Below, in pieces: positions 23,409-36,730 of a stretch of DNA of 64,000 nt. The notes beneath the pieces were generated by a model, which was not told where the DNA came from, did no database searches, and saw only the letters and a program-made list of their open reading frames with translations. Position 1 is the stretch's first letter. Each line of letters starts with the position of its first letter. Source of the stretch: Calycina herbarum (Eukaryota; Ascomycota; Leotiomycetes; Helotiales; Pezizellaceae); assembly GCA_001414485.1 (NCBI GenBank), contig LLEY01000033.1, forward strand, positions 124,001 through 188,000, in the 5' to 3' direction. The translations under genes were made by a program, and so were the position numbers.

Positions 23409-24680
23409 ATGCGGACTTCCAAGATCTCCAAGGAGACCACCAAAATGCTGAATGCGACAGCTGCATCACCTGGAATTCGACGAAGTACACGAACCTCAAT
23501 AGCAAGATTTGCGCACAACCCAGCTAAGGACGAAGTGGAAGAAGGCGACGGCGCGAAGATAACAGACATCGAAGATATTGTCCCTTCTCGAAAACGAAAA
23601 CGCGAAGCAGTGCGAACGCCAATCAAGCAGTCTCCCGGCAAGACAACCATCGCTGTGAAGGAGGAAGTCGAAGACCATGTCACTTTCTCTCCTGTCAAAA
23701 AGGAGCGCAAGACACGAAAGCCCGCACGACAAGTGAAGAATGAGGAGGGCGAGGTTGAAATACATCCGCCAAATGATTGGGAAGAAGTCTACGCTGCCGT
23801 GAAAGAGATGAGGATATCGGGACCTGCTTCGAAAGCTGCAGTCGACACGATGGGATGCGAAAGACTGGGGCAGGACGACGTTACTCCCAAAATCAAACGA
23901 TTTCAAACGCTCATCGCCCTGATGCTATCATCGCAGACGAAAGATACTACGAATGCTGTCGCTATGGCTCGATTACAAACGGAATTACCCGCGTGGAAGG
24001 AGGGAGAACCAGTTGGGCTGAACCTCGAAAATATACTTGCTGTCGATCCGAAGCTCTTGAATGAGTTGATTTGGGTCGTTGGATTTCACAACAACAAGAC
24101 GAAATATATCAAAGCTACAGCCGAGATTTTGAGAGACAAATTTAATGGAGACATTCCAGACACGATTGAAGGTTTGATATCTCTTCCCGGGGTTGGTCCC
24201 AAAATGGGATATCTTTGTCTTAGTGGTGCTTGGGGTCGGACAGAGGGTATTGGAGTCGACGTGCATGTCCATCGAATTACCAATCTCTGGGGTTGGCACA
24301 AGACGAAAGGACCAGAAGAAACACGTTTAGCATTGCAAGCTTGGCTTCCAAAGGAATTGTGGCATGAGATAAACTGGTTACTGGTTGGCTTTGGGCAGAA
24401 AGTTTGTTTACCCGTGGGACGAAAGTGTGGTGATTGCACACTGGGCCTGAATGGACTATGCAAAGCCGCAGAACGAGGCAAGGTTACTGCTGGGAGAAAG
24501 ACGAGAGAGGCGATGATTAAGAAGGATGAAGATGGGAATCTTCTTGCAAAGGAGGAAACTATCAAAGTCGAGGGAGTCTCAAAGTACTTTCCAGTAAATG
24601 CTGGTCAAGATTCCAAAGTCTCAGTTGATGGCGTTCCGCTGCCTAATGAAGGATTAGTCGAGACCGAGGAGGAGCTGTGA
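23409..24680 (+). CDS. NTG1: endonuclease III homologue, bifunctional DNA glycosylase/AP lyase
   Basis: A base-excision repair enzyme removing oxidised pyrimidines and cutting abasic sites. A single exon of 423 aa. Residues 1-115 are basic and probably carry nuclear (and possibly mitochondrial) targeting ([20 protein letters not shown]). The helix-hairpin-helix LPGVGPKMG starts at 259, with catalytic Lys265; catalytic Asp284 sits in GVDVHVHR, a spacing of 19 as in eukaryotic NTH1. A four-Cys [4Fe-4S] loop is formed by Cys333, 340, 343 and 351. The cluster makes it closer to yeast Ntg2 and human NTHL1 than to Ntg1 itself; fungal orthologues are commonly named after either. The tail (352-423) is lineage-specific. 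Confidence 0.95.
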   Translation: MRTSKISKETTKMLNATAASPGIRRSTRTSIARFAHNPAKDEVEEGDGAKITDIEDIVPSRKRKREAVRTPIKQSPGKTTIAVKEEVEDHVTFSPVKKERKTRKPARQVKNEEGEVEIHPPNDWEEVYAAVKEMRISGPASKAAVDTMGCERLGQDDVTPKIKRFQTLIALMLSSQTKDTTNAVAMARLQTELPAWKEGEPVGLNLENILAVDPKLLNELIWVVGFHNNKTKYIKATAEILRDKFNGDIPDTIEGLISLPGVGPKMGYLCLSGAWGRTEGIGVDVHVHRITNLWGWHKTKGPEETRLALQAWLPKELWHEINWLLVGFGQKVCLPVGRKCGDCTLGLNGLCKAAERGKVTAGRKTREAMIKKDEDGNLLAKEETIKVEGVSKYFPVNAGQDSKVSVDGVPLPNEGLVETEEEL

Positions 24681-25320
24681 GGCCCAAAACTTCGTTGTGT
24701 CACTTCCAACTGATATTGAAGTGTGCTGTATGATAGTTGTACCACTTTTTTGACAGTAAGAGCTGGCGGAATTACACCAACTTGTCTTTTATTTTGCCAA
24801 CTAATTTGGCAAACCTTTCTTTCGTCATTTTCTTCCAGCGTACTGTCTTGGGAGATTTGTCACGCTCGTGATCTGTCTATCAAAAGGCGCGGGCGCCCTT
24901 CTCTCTTGATCACCAACCCGATTTGACACAAGTTTTTATTTTCAAAAGTCAGACCAAAGACCATCTCACTACGCAAAGCACGTCAATCTACATCGTATGA
25001 AGGTTTGCAACTTGCGCACCCAGAAGGTATTCCGACGGACGCTTCTGGCAGAGTGACAGGCCAAACCACTTGCAAACATTTGGAGAAGAACGCCGAAAGG
25101 TAATATGTCTCAGCAAAGAAGTCGTTAGCTAACATCTCAACTCAGGATGAGAATGGTCACTTCATGGTCTCACCAGACTTCAAAAACTTGTTTTTTTTCT
25201 TCAATTCTAAGATTACGCCTTAGCTACGTGCCTGGATATCTTAATTCAAAGCCTTCCCAACTCTACTGCCCATTAATAGCCTTACGTACAAAGCATGGCC
25301 AATGCCCTTCCTCGCACCCT
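24681..25320. other. intergenic between convergent genes
   Basis: 640 bp between the stop codons of NTG1 and the permease. It contains one short open frame (24,723-24,926) with no recognisable product; the rest is probably 3' UTR. Confidence 0.45.
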
Positions 25321-27249
25321 CTATGCGATCCAGAACCAAATCCTCTCGAAAATGTTGCGTGGATGTTGTTCCGGCCATTGTCCGTCCTCAGCATCCAGCG
25401 CTGCCTTTCCGGTTTGAATATCAGCATAGGCTGGGCTGACCCATTTCGTTCGCTTGAAGACCTTCCAGAAGAGGTACAACGCGAAATAAATCGGGATACC
25501 AATATACGACGCAAGGAACTCTGTTATTGATTAGCATGGAGTTTTGAGGACTAGTGGGGCGGATTCAAACTTACGATCAACAGTCCAGTGGGAATGATTC
25601 TCTCCAACGAACACATCGAAGCCAGAGAAGATAATAATGACGGCAAAGTAAATGAGAGCGAACCAGGCGGTGTATGGTTGGAATACACTCTTGAACACGA
25701 GAGTGTTGCGATCAATTCCTTGGGCTTTGAGGGCCTTGTGGAATTGAAGGTACGCAATACAAATCGAGCACCAAGTAAACAAGGAAGCAACTGTTGTCAA
25801 GTTCTGGAACCAGCCAAATGCTTTCTCAGCACCACCCTTTCCGACGGAGAGGTAGGTGAGGAGAGAAATGGACCAAGTGATCAGAACACACCAGTATGGA
25901 ACACCGGATTTACTGCAGCGGAGTAAGAATCGTGGTGCTTGCTTGTTCTGCGCGAGCGCAAAGAGATAACGAGATCCGGTGTACAAGAAGGCGTTGGCGG
26001 ATGAGGAGGCAGAAGTCAAGATGACGGCGTTGATGATGGATGGAAGTACCTTGATACCAGCGTTTTGGATTCCGATAACCCAAGGAGATGCTGCAGCACC
26101 TGCAGCACCCTCGTCTAGAGCCTTCAACAAACGTTCATCGTTAGAGGCGACGAGAACACCAATGGCAAGGGAGCCGAGTACGTAGAAAAACAAGATACGC
26201 CAAAAGACTCTGCGGACAGCCTTGGGGATATTCTTGCGAGGATTTTCGGCTTCACCAGCAGCGACGGCAACCATCTCGACACCACCATACGAGAAAGCGG
26301 CATTGACGAGGACATTGAAAAGACCCAAGAATCGACCGGTATGTCCTGTACTATCGTACTCTTTCATAGCACCTGGGTTCTTCCAAAATCGAAAGCCCAG
26401 ACGATCATGATTCGGTCCACCGCCAAGGTCGACAATGAACGCCATTATCAGGAGACCAACAATTGTGATGATCTTGACGCTAGCAAAAACGAATTCCGCT
26501 TCACCATAAATGGCTACAGCAAAAATATTGAGAGCGAGAACGACGACGGTGATGATGGTAATCCATACGGCGACACTGATATGCTGAGCACCTTCCCAAT
26601 AATTAATGACAACAGCAGCGGCAGAAAGTTCGGCGCAGAGAGTGATTGCAGCTTGGTACCAGGTCTGTTGAAGCACAATTGTTAGCAGTTGCCATTTGAC
26701 TCGAATAGCCGATGTCTTGGGAAAACCCGCGACTCGACCCAGATGTCACTTACGTTCCATCCAACCGCAAATCCCATAGCATCATCGCAATAACGGGCGC
26801 AGAACTGAGGAATCGACCCAGGGAGAGGTAACCAAGTTGCCATCTCACCAAGACATTGCATCATGGCAAAGACAGCCATACCAGTAAAAGTATAACCAAG
26901 GAGAACAGAGAGAGGTCCGGAAGTTGTGAAAGCACCTCCAATACCCAGGAAGAGACCGGTACCAATGGTACCTCCGAGCGCGATGAATTGAATGTGCCTC
27001 GATTTGAGTCTGGCCACAATGTTAGCTTTTTCGGGGCGATCTTTCGCCAGCTGGGCTAGATACATACCCTCGAGTAACATATCCATATTCCTCGGCATCT
27101 TGAATGTTTCCATACATGCCGGCAGCTTCAGCTATCCGACCAGTTTTGGAGTCATGCCCAGTGGCAGGGTCGACATATTGCGGATGGCCATGGCTACTAC
27201 TGCCATTGTACTCGGGCGACTCGTTGACAGCATATGATCCCTTCTCCAT
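25321..27249 (-). CDS. amino acid permease (AAP/YAT family)
   Basis: A plasma-membrane amino acid:proton symporter. Four minus-strand exons, 27068-27249, 26754-27009, 25575-26664 and 25321-25520, give 575 aa. After a ~60-residue cytoplasmic tail, helix 1 begins with the family signature GTIGTGLFLGIGG. GYTFTGMAVFAMMQCLGEMATWLP covers helix 2, and the conserved SYGGVEMVAVAAGEAENPRKNIPKA block is present, as in fungal amino acid permeases. About 12 membrane segments follow the usual pattern. The splice joints TRG|LKSRHIQF, GWN|TWYQAA and VD|RQFLASYIG read smoothly. The C terminus is IFERIWFWIA. Substrate range (general or acidic/neutral amino acids) is not assignable here. Confidence 0.92.
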
Positions 27250-30200
27250 CGTTGCGGTGCGTTGGTGTTGACGGAACCAAGAACCAAAGATGAGTAGGAG
27301 GGAGGGAAGTAGGTATGCGAGGGTGACGGGGGCCTATTGATATATATAGGAAGCTCGACGCGACACAAAGCTAAATCAATTCGGAGAGTTCAAGTGAATA
27401 GAGGTGCCACAGGCCCGCTGCAATGGGAATCACCGAATGGGCGGTTGCAGCGTCGTCGGTTTCCTCCTGCTGTTTTGGAGTCTTGGTCCACGGCGCAGGC
27501 AACGCTACAGTACGATACACACCTCGAGATTCACACTACGAGCCTCCGATGCCTGCTGGCTGAGTAGCTTCGAGCCGTTGCATGCTTGCAACGGTTTCCC
27601 CACGCTCGAATCAGAAGCATGGATCGTTGGTTCCACGGGCTACGCGGTCACTGGGTGCAAGTGCGGGTGAGAGGGCCATTCCCGGATTGGCTGATTCTTC
27701 AAGGCTGCATCTGCAATTGACAATTACATGTTGACATGGTAGCATGGTGTTGTGGTGGGAATGGTGTGGTAAAAATCAGTAGATCCTGGTGGACTTCAGC
27801 TGCGGGGCATTACATTATTGCTGGCATTCCCGGACCCTTGCCAAATGCTCCCCCCCTTTTCTCGCAAGCACGGCTGCTCGAGCTTTGCCTAAGTAAACAC
27901 TGTTTTGCAACGAATAAGCCTATCAGGTGGCCTGTTATTGACCATCTCTTCGTTCAAAATGCCCGTACGACACTTCGGATCTCTAGAGCCAAGAGGCAAA
28001 GTCGGATTATAATTTTAGGTGCCACCTAGCACCCTCCACATCTGGATCTCTCCGGTCACACCTACAAAATCTCGCGTTCAGTAGCATCAAGCCACGCTGT
28101 GCCGTGCAGTCATGGCTCTTCTGCTGCAAGTATCCGCGAAGCAGATCCAAAATTAGGAATTAGAATCCTTCTCCGGAAAAATCAAACCGTTCTTCTGGGA
28201 AAGAGAACGCAACATTGCTCGAGCATGCGTGGACAATGCACGGGGGTGTACATATTCGTTCGGCTCGAGGCCTCACCTTCAAGCAGCTCATCAAAGGTTG
28301 CATGCGGTCTAACCGCGGTACTACTCGCCTACTTATCAGGCAATACTCTGAAAAACTCACCGACGGTGTCGAATCAATGGTGGATGCAAGGGGACGAAGC
28401 GCACTATATCGGATTGATAGCCGCCCACCAATTGTTTTTCGATATTGAAGATCTTCAATCCGGGAAAACCCCCAAAGACGCCCCAAGAGCTCCAAGTCTC
28501 CAAGCAAAGCTTCACGAAGCATGGCATATTGGCTGTTTTGCTTCAATCCTCCGAGGTAAGTTTAAACCGCCATTGCAGGGGGATGGATAAGAGAACTAGG
28601 CTGATATACCCAAAACATAACTTGGCACTTGATCCGGATTGCTACGCCCCTTCATTCGCTAGGCGCATGAGCACACAAATAATTCCCTTTCACTTGGGAT
28701 TCGTTGAAGTCTAGACACTTCGGCACATCTGGAAAGAGCTAAGGGGATTCCTGGAAACGGCCTCTCTTGATTCAGCTTGTAATAGCCGCCAGCCACCTGT
28801 AAATGGGAAAGAGTCGGATTTCGAAGAACCGTCAACTTGACCTTACCGAGCTTCATCAAACCAACCCGCCGCTGAGTGCAGTTGCAAAAGTCTTGGAATT
28901 AATTTAATCCGAGGCGACATACAGACAATTCTGCAAGTCGGGATCCGCGCCTCTGTCACACATGGAACTGTCTGGACAGGACGTTCGCCCCAATCCCGTG
29001 ATGGTACTTAGAAAAAAGATGAACCGGGTCTTCCCATGTTATTGACGTGATTCAGACCTCTTTGAATAAATTTACTCCGTAACTTTACGAGCTTCTTCTC
29101 ACATCAGCTCATGAGGAAGACGACTCGGGACTCAATCGGGAAATGTTCCAGAAAACCCATCCTCGCAATTGAACAATCAACTTCAACAAGCCTGTCGTTG
29201 CTCCACCCGCCCGAGTCTTGCGCCCGAATCTTTCGATACAAGCTTGGGGCGAAAACGAGATGGCCTGTTGGGTTCAGTGTCGAATCATGGTGAGAACTGA
29301 TCGATTGCTATCGCTAGAGAATTACACGTCAAAAAGGATAGCTCGACTCCAGACAATTTAAGAACGACGATCAAATAAATAAGCTGAAAGTCGACTCTCT
29401 CATTCGTCCAACCCCCCCAGTCCCCACTACACCATTTTGCGGAGGAGCTTTCCTTCGATAGTGCTTCTGGAAGAATTCCCCTCTCAGCCGCTTGCATGCC
29501 GTGCCACGCTTACCTCGCCTCCCCGCCTCTCCTCATCTCTCATACGCTAGGATCCTTTCCCTTATCTCTGTCGCAATCACGCAAGCAAGGGTATACAGAT
29601 GGTTAGGGCGGCTCGAAGAGGAAGGTGGGCATCCTTGGCTGCAAGGGTGGCAATTGGGCGCGGGACGCATTGATCGGAGTAAGCTCCCGGTTTGGGCTGG
29701 TTCGTGAGAGAGCCGGGAGCGTCGATTTGAGTGAGAGAAACAATTGGGAATTCGAGAGAAGTATCTCATTTCCTTTCTACGAGAGGGATGGATCGGGTTG
29801 GATGATGTTGAATGATGTTGGATAGGATAATCAATTTTCCGTGGAGTTTTTGCTTTACCTTCCTAACGCGAAGCCGATATTGGAAAAGAAACACCACCTC
29901 CAGAATCCATCTGCTCATTGGATCGATGTCTTCTTTTACAGCTAAACCAGGAACGTATTTATGCATCGATCATGGGACCACGAAAGCACCCCAAAATACC
30001 AAACCAAACCAGAGAAGTGCATATATATATAGGTTTATATGCAGTGCTCCGGACGACGCACATTCCGTACATATCACTGGGGGATGTGGATGGAGGTGGG
30101 AACCACACCCTTCAACTTGGGTCAGTCTAGTGTGAAGGAAGGATTGCAAATTATTCGGGTACTGGGAAGTTAGGTAATGCATGGCAAGCGCGTGGCTCTC

Positions 30201-30800
30201 GTCGAATACAGCTCCTCGAGGCGGGGAAGTGTTTCCTTCTTTGGTGCTTTGCAGGTTCGTGCGGCTCACAGTCCATTGCTGTGGAGTCACTGGGAGTGAG
30301 CATGTTGAAGGTTACCTAGAGTTACGGACGATGGACCCTGGACATGGATTAGCCGTCGGAATTAGGTCAGCCATTTTTCTTTCGACTTTGTATCCTTTTG
30401 GGTGGGTTTGTTGCACTTCGCGATAGCCACCAACATTGATGATGTTCTCGTCTTTGTAGTCTCCAACGTTCAGCCTCGGTGATTCCGAGAATTTTGAGCG
30501 CGGCGCTTGCGTGTTCATGTTCGTGGCTTTTATCTTATCAGTTACTCCTCTATGTACGTTTGATGGAATTTCCTTATCAGTTGTGCAATATTTCTTATAC
30601 TTGGCAACGGGAGGTGTGGATGGCGTTTTGTGGGTATGAGTTTGCCATTCCTTCTAATATGGGCCCTGAGACTTCTAGTGAAGGCTTGTTGAGAGGAGGG
30701 GATCTTGGAATGAGCTTATCTTTTCCTTCCTCGTGTCGGGATATTTTCCAAGAGATTGCTTGATAGGTCTTGGTCGTAAGCTTATCTTTAACCTCCGACG
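27250..30800. other. 3.5-kb gene-poor region upstream of the permease
   Basis: Includes the permease promoter, then a stretch of ordinary base composition without a convincing gene. The longest frame is 28,099-28,590 (+), listed separately. No RNA gene, repeat or transposon end was recognised. The RIP-affected island starts some hundreds of bases further on. Confidence 0.4.
28099..28590 (+). CDS. hypothetical open frame, 163 codons
   Basis: The longest frame in the 3.5-kb gap. It has ATG, a stop and mixed composition but no recognised domain, no signal peptide and a competing 128-codon frame on the other strand (28,160-28,546). Isolated frames of this size can arise by chance in sequence of this composition, so it is listed for completeness only. 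Confidence 0.15.
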   Translation: MPCSHGSSAASIREADPKLGIRILLRKNQTVLLGKRTQHCSSMRGQCTGVYIFVRLEASPSSSSSKVACGLTAVLLAYLSGNTLKNSPTVSNQWWMQGDEAHYIGLIAAHQLFFDIEDLQSGKTPKDAPRAPSLQAKLHEAWHIGCFASILRGKFKPPLQGDG

Positions 30801-31699
30801 ACAACTCTTGTGGGAAATTGATTTTGATCGCGGTCTAGAACGTTGCTTTTCTTACTGTACTTTTTAAATGTGAGGAAATCATTCAAAGCTTTCGTTGTTT
30901 TCTTGAGTTGAGGATACAAATTCGATTTCAATATCAGTTTCCTCGGCTCCCCTAATTAGTACGCCACTAGTTCCCTCTCCTCCAGTTCGTTGTGCTTGTT
31001 ATATCATTGCTGCTCCTTCTACTTGTCTTTTTACTCTGGCAGAAACACATGTCAGCTTTCGTGGCTCATACCAACAGCAATTAGAGCCGGGTCTACCATT
31101 TCTATCCACCGAGGGACTTTCAGATAAGCATTCACTTTTACGTGGCCAAGGATATCACAGGTGAACTTTGAGTGCCATTAGCGAGAAAAGAAATATGCCA
31201 AATAGTGAATTGGACTAGCCTAGGAGTATATTGACTCCTTTGGTTTACTTGCTAGTGTATGTCATTTCGGGGTTTTAAGCACGCAGAATTTCTTTAATCG
31301 CGTTTCCTTTAGAAACCCACACATACCTGGCTTCCTACAACTTCTTTGAATTACTAAGAAGTAGAATACGAAGGTATTGAAGATCTAATACTGAGAAAGG
31401 ACAGTTTTTTATATCTTGTCTTGTCTTCATCTTGTCATGCCTGTTAAGACCCGGATATCATTCTATTATAGCGGGCGGAATTTCCAAAGGAACATATAAC
31501 GTTTAAAGAAGAAGTTGTGTCAAAAGAAATTCCTTCTACGGAATTCCAAATAGGCATTCCAGCCCTCGCGACAAAAAGTAAGTAAGTATTTAGGTTCGTA
31601 CCTACCTTCTATGTTATTATTCTAGTATACTTTATTTACTAATTACAGAATTAACTAATCGCGTTGCCAGCGTGGGAAAGAACTACTCTATTAATCGAT

Positions 31700-31741
31700 T
31701 ATTAATCTGATTAATGTGATTAGATTGGATTGGATTTTGAT
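31700..31741 (+). repeat. 42-bp direct repeat, left flank of the TE island
   Basis: TATTAATCTGATTAATGTGA and the following 22 bases match 45,131-45,172 at 39 of 42 positions, all three differences being G/A. The two copies sit on either side of the outer retrotransposon in the same orientation, embedded in GATTAGATTA-rich sequence. Confidence 0.7.
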
Positions 31742-31858
31742 TAATAGGTCTCTTAATTAGATTAGATTAATTAATCTTTATTAATTAGATTAAATCAGGT
31801 TAATATAATTAATTAGTATATATATAAGCATTTATAAGACTTATAAAGATATAATAAG

Positions 31859-32090
31859 TGTCACGATCCATATCTGAAGGCAAAGGCACAAGAGTATATG
31901 TGTGTATATTCGAGAATTTAAAGCTACAGTTCTAAGAACGAGGGAATGCGGAATATATACCCTACGAAAAAGGGGTATTCCTGCTAACTGTAAAGAGCCT
32001 TTAATCTCGTTATAAATCCGTCTAAGCGTTGCGGCTCTGACGGTTACGTGTAGGACCGAGAATCACGTGTTACGGACCAGCGCTGTAATA
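31859..32090 (-). repeat. outer element LTR, left copy (3' LTR)
   Basis: Starts TGTCACGATCC and ends GCTGTAATA on the plus strand. It has the same length as the right copy and retains more C and G. Confidence 0.9.
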
Positions 32091-34560
32091 TTACCCCCCC
32101 TTTTAGAAAAAGCTTGTCTACAAGCTTTGTGTTACGACTGAATTGTCTGTTAGATGATCGTAATCGTCTATTCCGTCTTCCTACGCTCGTATCTAGCTTT
32201 GTAAAGCCCTTGGCGGACCAGCGCGGGCTGGATTAGCGAGGTGAAAATCGTGTAATTTGTATAGATAATACTTAAAATTCGAGGCCGGATACTACTATAG
32301 ATTAGGGTTATAGCCTAACTATTAAACCCTGTATTAGAGCTTTCTACGAACTGCCTTTATAGCTAAGACTTCTTCTACTTCTTACTCTTTCTAATCTATA
32401 ACCTGTATTAGCAGGGGTGGTTTGTTTACCTATCTAGGTAACAGATCTATAGCAGCCTTACGAAGTAGTAACGGGTAGAATATAGGGTATATACAGAAGT
32501 GGTCTAGCAGTTCGAGCTAGAAAGAGTGTCCTTCGCGGGCTATAATCTAGAATAGACCCTCGTTTTGTCTATCTAGCTTATAGCTTAGCTAGTCTGTCTT
32601 CTAATTACAAGTCGATACCTAAACAAAGTCGTCTATGTTAAAGTCTACTACTCTTCGAATCCGGTTCGCAGACCTTATATAGCGGTCTTATGCTTTACTA
32701 ACTAATTCCTTTACTATAGTTTAAGTATTATATATTCTCTATATAAGTGCCTCTATATCGGTCTAGTTAAGCTGTTCGTAGACTATTATAGATTTATCTA
32801 GACGGTTCTAATCGAAGGACGTAGTAGCTACGTATCTGTTAATTACTTTAAAGAGCGAGAGCTTACCTAGACTCTTATATAGAAGCGTAAGCTAAGCGTA
32901 GTCTAGAATAGAGACAAGTTCGCTCTAGTTATCCTAATAGTAACTAATAAAAGGCTACAGGCGTTAATTAATCTATTAGTTTATAATTTCAGTTTATTTA
33001 TTAGTTTATAAGTAGAAAGTAGTAGATAGCTTAAGCTTTATACTAAGGATTCTATAGAATTTAGACTAAAAAGAAGAAATAAACTATAGTCTATAGTCTA
33101 AAATAATACTTTATAGATAGTCGTAGGTTCGATAGATCTATATAATATATATTCGAGCTATATCTTAGGCTATAACTGTCTTTAGATAGAGGATTAAGAC
33201 TAATTACTTAGTTAGGCGATCTATAACTACTTATAAGGTATTATAACCTTGTTTATTAGTAGGGAAAGACTTATAGTCTATAGTAATATACTACTAGAGA
33301 CGTTCTAGAACTAGTAACAGATGTAAAAACCTAGGTTTATAGTCGTAAGGAACTGTAGCACGTCGACAGTCTCTGTAGTTACTAATATAGGTTTCTACAG
33401 ACGTCTATAAACCTTTCTACTAGTATCTACGAGCGAGGATAGCTACCGTCTTTGTTTGTCTAGAGTAAGCTGTAGATACTTATATATAAGCCTTATAGAT
33501 TAGGTCTGTTTATAAGGTACCTTGATTAGGAACTACGAGTTTCTTTTGCTAAAGAAGTAAGCTATTCTCTATTATCTAGTTTTAGTACTCGTAGGTAGCT
33601 TTTGTTTAGTCGTCTTCTAAGTCTAAAGAGTTATAGTTGATAGTAAGTAACTAGTCGACAAGGTTAAGCGAGGGTTCTAAGGTAACTAGGGCTAATGTTA
33701 TAAGAGGTTCTAATCGAGTAGTAATACGTAGATCTAACTAATTAAACGTAAGTAAGGTTTATTATCTTATAGACGCTTTTAAGTCGTTCTACGAGTTAAT
33801 GTCTTAGTCTCGGCGTATTAGTATATCTGTTTTCTTATTCTACTTACTAGATTAAAATGTAATTATAAAATAGAACTCTAATAGAAACTCTGCCTATCTC
33901 GCTTATCGCTGGTTTAAGGTTTTAGAGGTTATAAAGTACTCTAAAGCCTTGTGATCGGTGAAGACCTTGATCTAGGAGCTAGTCTAAGTAAGATCCGCTC
34001 GCTATTATCTAAAAGAGCGTATAATAGCTAATATCTCCTTATCGTAGATTTAGTAGTTTAGCTCGGCGAGGTTTATCGTCTTCGAGAAGTAGTTTATAGG
34101 TCTCTACGGTTCGGTTTCGGATATACGTTATAATATTATAGCTGTAACTACTCTGTTAGAAGTATTAGTCTTAACTATAGTCTCTAAATCGGCTATAAAG
34201 TAGTATAAGAGAGAGGTAGTAACTAAGGCTTCTTTTAACGTATTAAAAGCCTTCTTATATTCTAAGTCAAACTTAAATAGTACTTCCTTACTTATAAGAT
34301 AGTTTAGTAAATAAGTAATCTGTCTATAATCTCAAATAAAACGTCGGTAAAAGTTATAAAAACCTAGGAAGGACTAGATACTCTTAATAGTACTAGGATA
34401 TTTCTAGGAAACGATTACTAAGATCTTCTCTAGGTCGACTTCGATTCTGTTTATAGAGATAATAAAACTAAGGTACTTTGTATAAGTAATATAGAACTCT
34501 ATCTTCTTAATATCTACTTATAGTCTAGCTTTATAGAGCTGTTCTAAGACCTTATAGACG

Positions 34561-34618
34561 TGTTTAACGTGTTCGAGCTTATTATTAGAGTATATAAGAA
34601 TATTATTAAGGTAAGCTA
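34561..34618 (-). other. reverse transcriptase active-site remnant (outer element)
   Basis: The minus-strand translation reads IAYLNNILIYSNNKLEHVKH. The Asn pair stands where YxDD polymerases have Asp-Asp, a GAT-to-AAT change consistent with RIP. It fixes both the class (gypsy-like) and the orientation of the outer element. Confidence 0.8.
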
Positions 34619-35561
34619 TATAAAAGTTATCGAGATATTCTATAAGAACGCTATTTATATATCTCTAGTATATAGTAGGACCGTTGGTTAAGCTGAAAGG
34701 TAACACCTTATATTTAGACGTACTATAATAGGTCTAAAAGGTTATAAGTTCTTCTAACTCTAGTTCTATATATATATAGTTAAAAGCTTGACGAATGTCG
34801 AGCTTTATAAGGATTTTAGTACTAGTGATTCGTATAAGAGTTTCGTCGATTAGTAGAAGAGAGTGCTAGTTCTTATAAGTAAGGTTATTAAGTTTCTAGT
34901 AGTCGACATAGAGCTGTAAGCTTCTATTAGACTTCTTTATAAACAGTACTAGAGAGGCGAAAGAGATATAGCTAGGAATAATAAACCCTTTATTAAGGTT
35001 ATTAAGGATATACTGCTTTATAGCTAGAAGTTCCTTAGTTGTTATCCTGTATAATAGGCTATATAATAGAGTATTTAGATCTGTAAGTTCGATCTAGTAG
35101 TCGACTTAGTTTTATAGTAGAGGAAGCTCGTCTAAAGCTCTCTTTAAAAAGATATCTTTGAAGTCTATATATTCCTAGTAAACGTTCTATTCTACTAGTT
35201 GTTTGTCTAAAGCGTAATCTACTTAAGAGAGCTCTATACGTAACCTGTCTATAAGAGCATAGTCGATCTCTTATAAGCTAGTAGAGAAGACTTCGTTATC
35301 GTGCTTTTAAAAGTTAAGTTTAAAAGTAGTAGCTCTAATATAATAGATATTAATAGCGAAGTCTTCTGTAGGTTTATAGATGTTTATAAGTAAGCTTATA
35401 GCCGCTTTATAGTCTATAACTAAACGTTTTCCTAAGAAGGATTAACGACGTTGTTAATAGTTAGGAATAAGAACCTATATTCTATTCTAAGCAGAGATAA
35501 GATCTTACTAAAAGCTTTTATCTGGAATTTCCTCGAAAGTAACTAGTAGTAGAGTTTAACG

Positions 35562-36001
35562 TATAACGAAACTCAAACGAACTAAACAAAGATAACTAAG
35601 TCTCGAAGGTTAGTATACTAGTAAGAAGTATAGATACGCCGGGTTATTTACTTAGAAGTAAACTCGTTACTTATATTAAAGATATTAAATAAGATAATAA
35701 GATTAATAACTAAAGTTAAGTATAAAGCTCCTATCTAATAGCAGACGTGCTAGTCTTATATAGAACTATAGTCTCCTGTTCTAATCGCTCTAGTCGCTTG
35801 CCCTGATCGCTTTAGTTAACAGGCGACTTAAGCGACTTAGGCGACTAGGTTACGTAATACTTTTTACTAAAAAGAAATCTATAGATCGCTTAGCTAGTCT
35901 AAGGATCCCTCTTTCTGTTTATAAGGGTTTCTGATAGTACTTAACCTATTAGAGCGCTGCCTAGTCTTTACTTATTATATACTTATACGTGATTTATAAC
36001 A
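35562..36001 (-). repeat. inner element LTR, left copy (3' LTR)
   Basis: 440 bp, beginning TATAACGAAACTC and ending TTTATAACA. It carries a GC-richer patch at ~35,780-35,850 with GCGACT-type short repeats (TCGCTCTAGTCGCTTG, GGCGACTTAAGCGACTTA) seen in both copies. Confidence 0.92.
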
Positions 36002-36316
36002 CTATCCCCTTCTTAGCCTAGCGTATCTCTACGCTTAAGTACGACCTAAGAAATACTATTAGAAGGCTAGTAGCTCTCTCTTATTATAATGTTTTTAATA
36101 ATACTATTTATAAAAGATAAACTAAAATAAAATCGTATTAATAACACTCTCTGTATTAATTAAGTAGGATCTGAAATGTTCTCTTATACTCGCTGTCTTA
36201 CTTCTACGTCCAGCTGTCGATATATATCTATTACTAGGGGTAAGAAATGTTCTAAGTATACTAGGAAGAGTAAAACTTATAATATCGAGGAGTAAAATCG
36301 AATACTCTTAACTTTT

Positions 36317-36730
36317 AAATAGAAATCTCTTAATATATAGAAACGTTGTCTACAGGTTAAGAAGAAGACGGCCTATTAGGCCTAAGAAAAGGCCTTTTAA
36401 GCCTAGTAGGAAGCAATGTTAAAGGTTCTCTGTCTTTAAGTATAGTAACGTCTTCTTAATAAGCGAGAATAATAGATACTCTGTCGAGGACTTAGTACTC
36501 TTTAGGAGCTAGATAAGGCTAAGGAGAAGGAGGAAAAAGAAAAAGAAGAGAAGGAAAGAAGAGAGGAGGCCGCTAGGCTAGCTGCCTACCTTACCTCTAC
36601 TACTTCCGACTCTGCTTTTAACCTAGGTCTTAATCCTGGTTTTCTTAAAGTCTTCTCTATTAATTACCCGATATAGATAACCTTAGGTTTTAATAGTAGA
36701 AGTTCTAAAGTTCCTCCGAGTACTAGTTAA
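36317..36730 (+). pseudogene. antisense reading frame inside the inner element
   Basis: Plus-strand frame, opposite to gag-pol, between the integrase region and the left LTR. All of its internal stops (TAG/TAA) are ones that C-to-T change can make from CAG/CAA (Gln) or CGA-type codons. The readable parts are strongly protein-like: charged helix ELDKAKEKEEKEKEEKERRE, then LTSTTSDSAFNLGLNPGF, ending at TAA 36,728-36,730. It resembles the acidic/basic C-terminal tail seen in many fungal TE-derived hypothetical proteins. It could be an extra antisense ORF of the retrotransposon or a fragment of another inserted element. Confidence 0.45.

Noticed and set aside
28160..28546. Minus-strand 128-codon frame in the gene-poor region
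   Set aside because: Overlaps an equally unconvincing plus-strand frame; no motif on either side.
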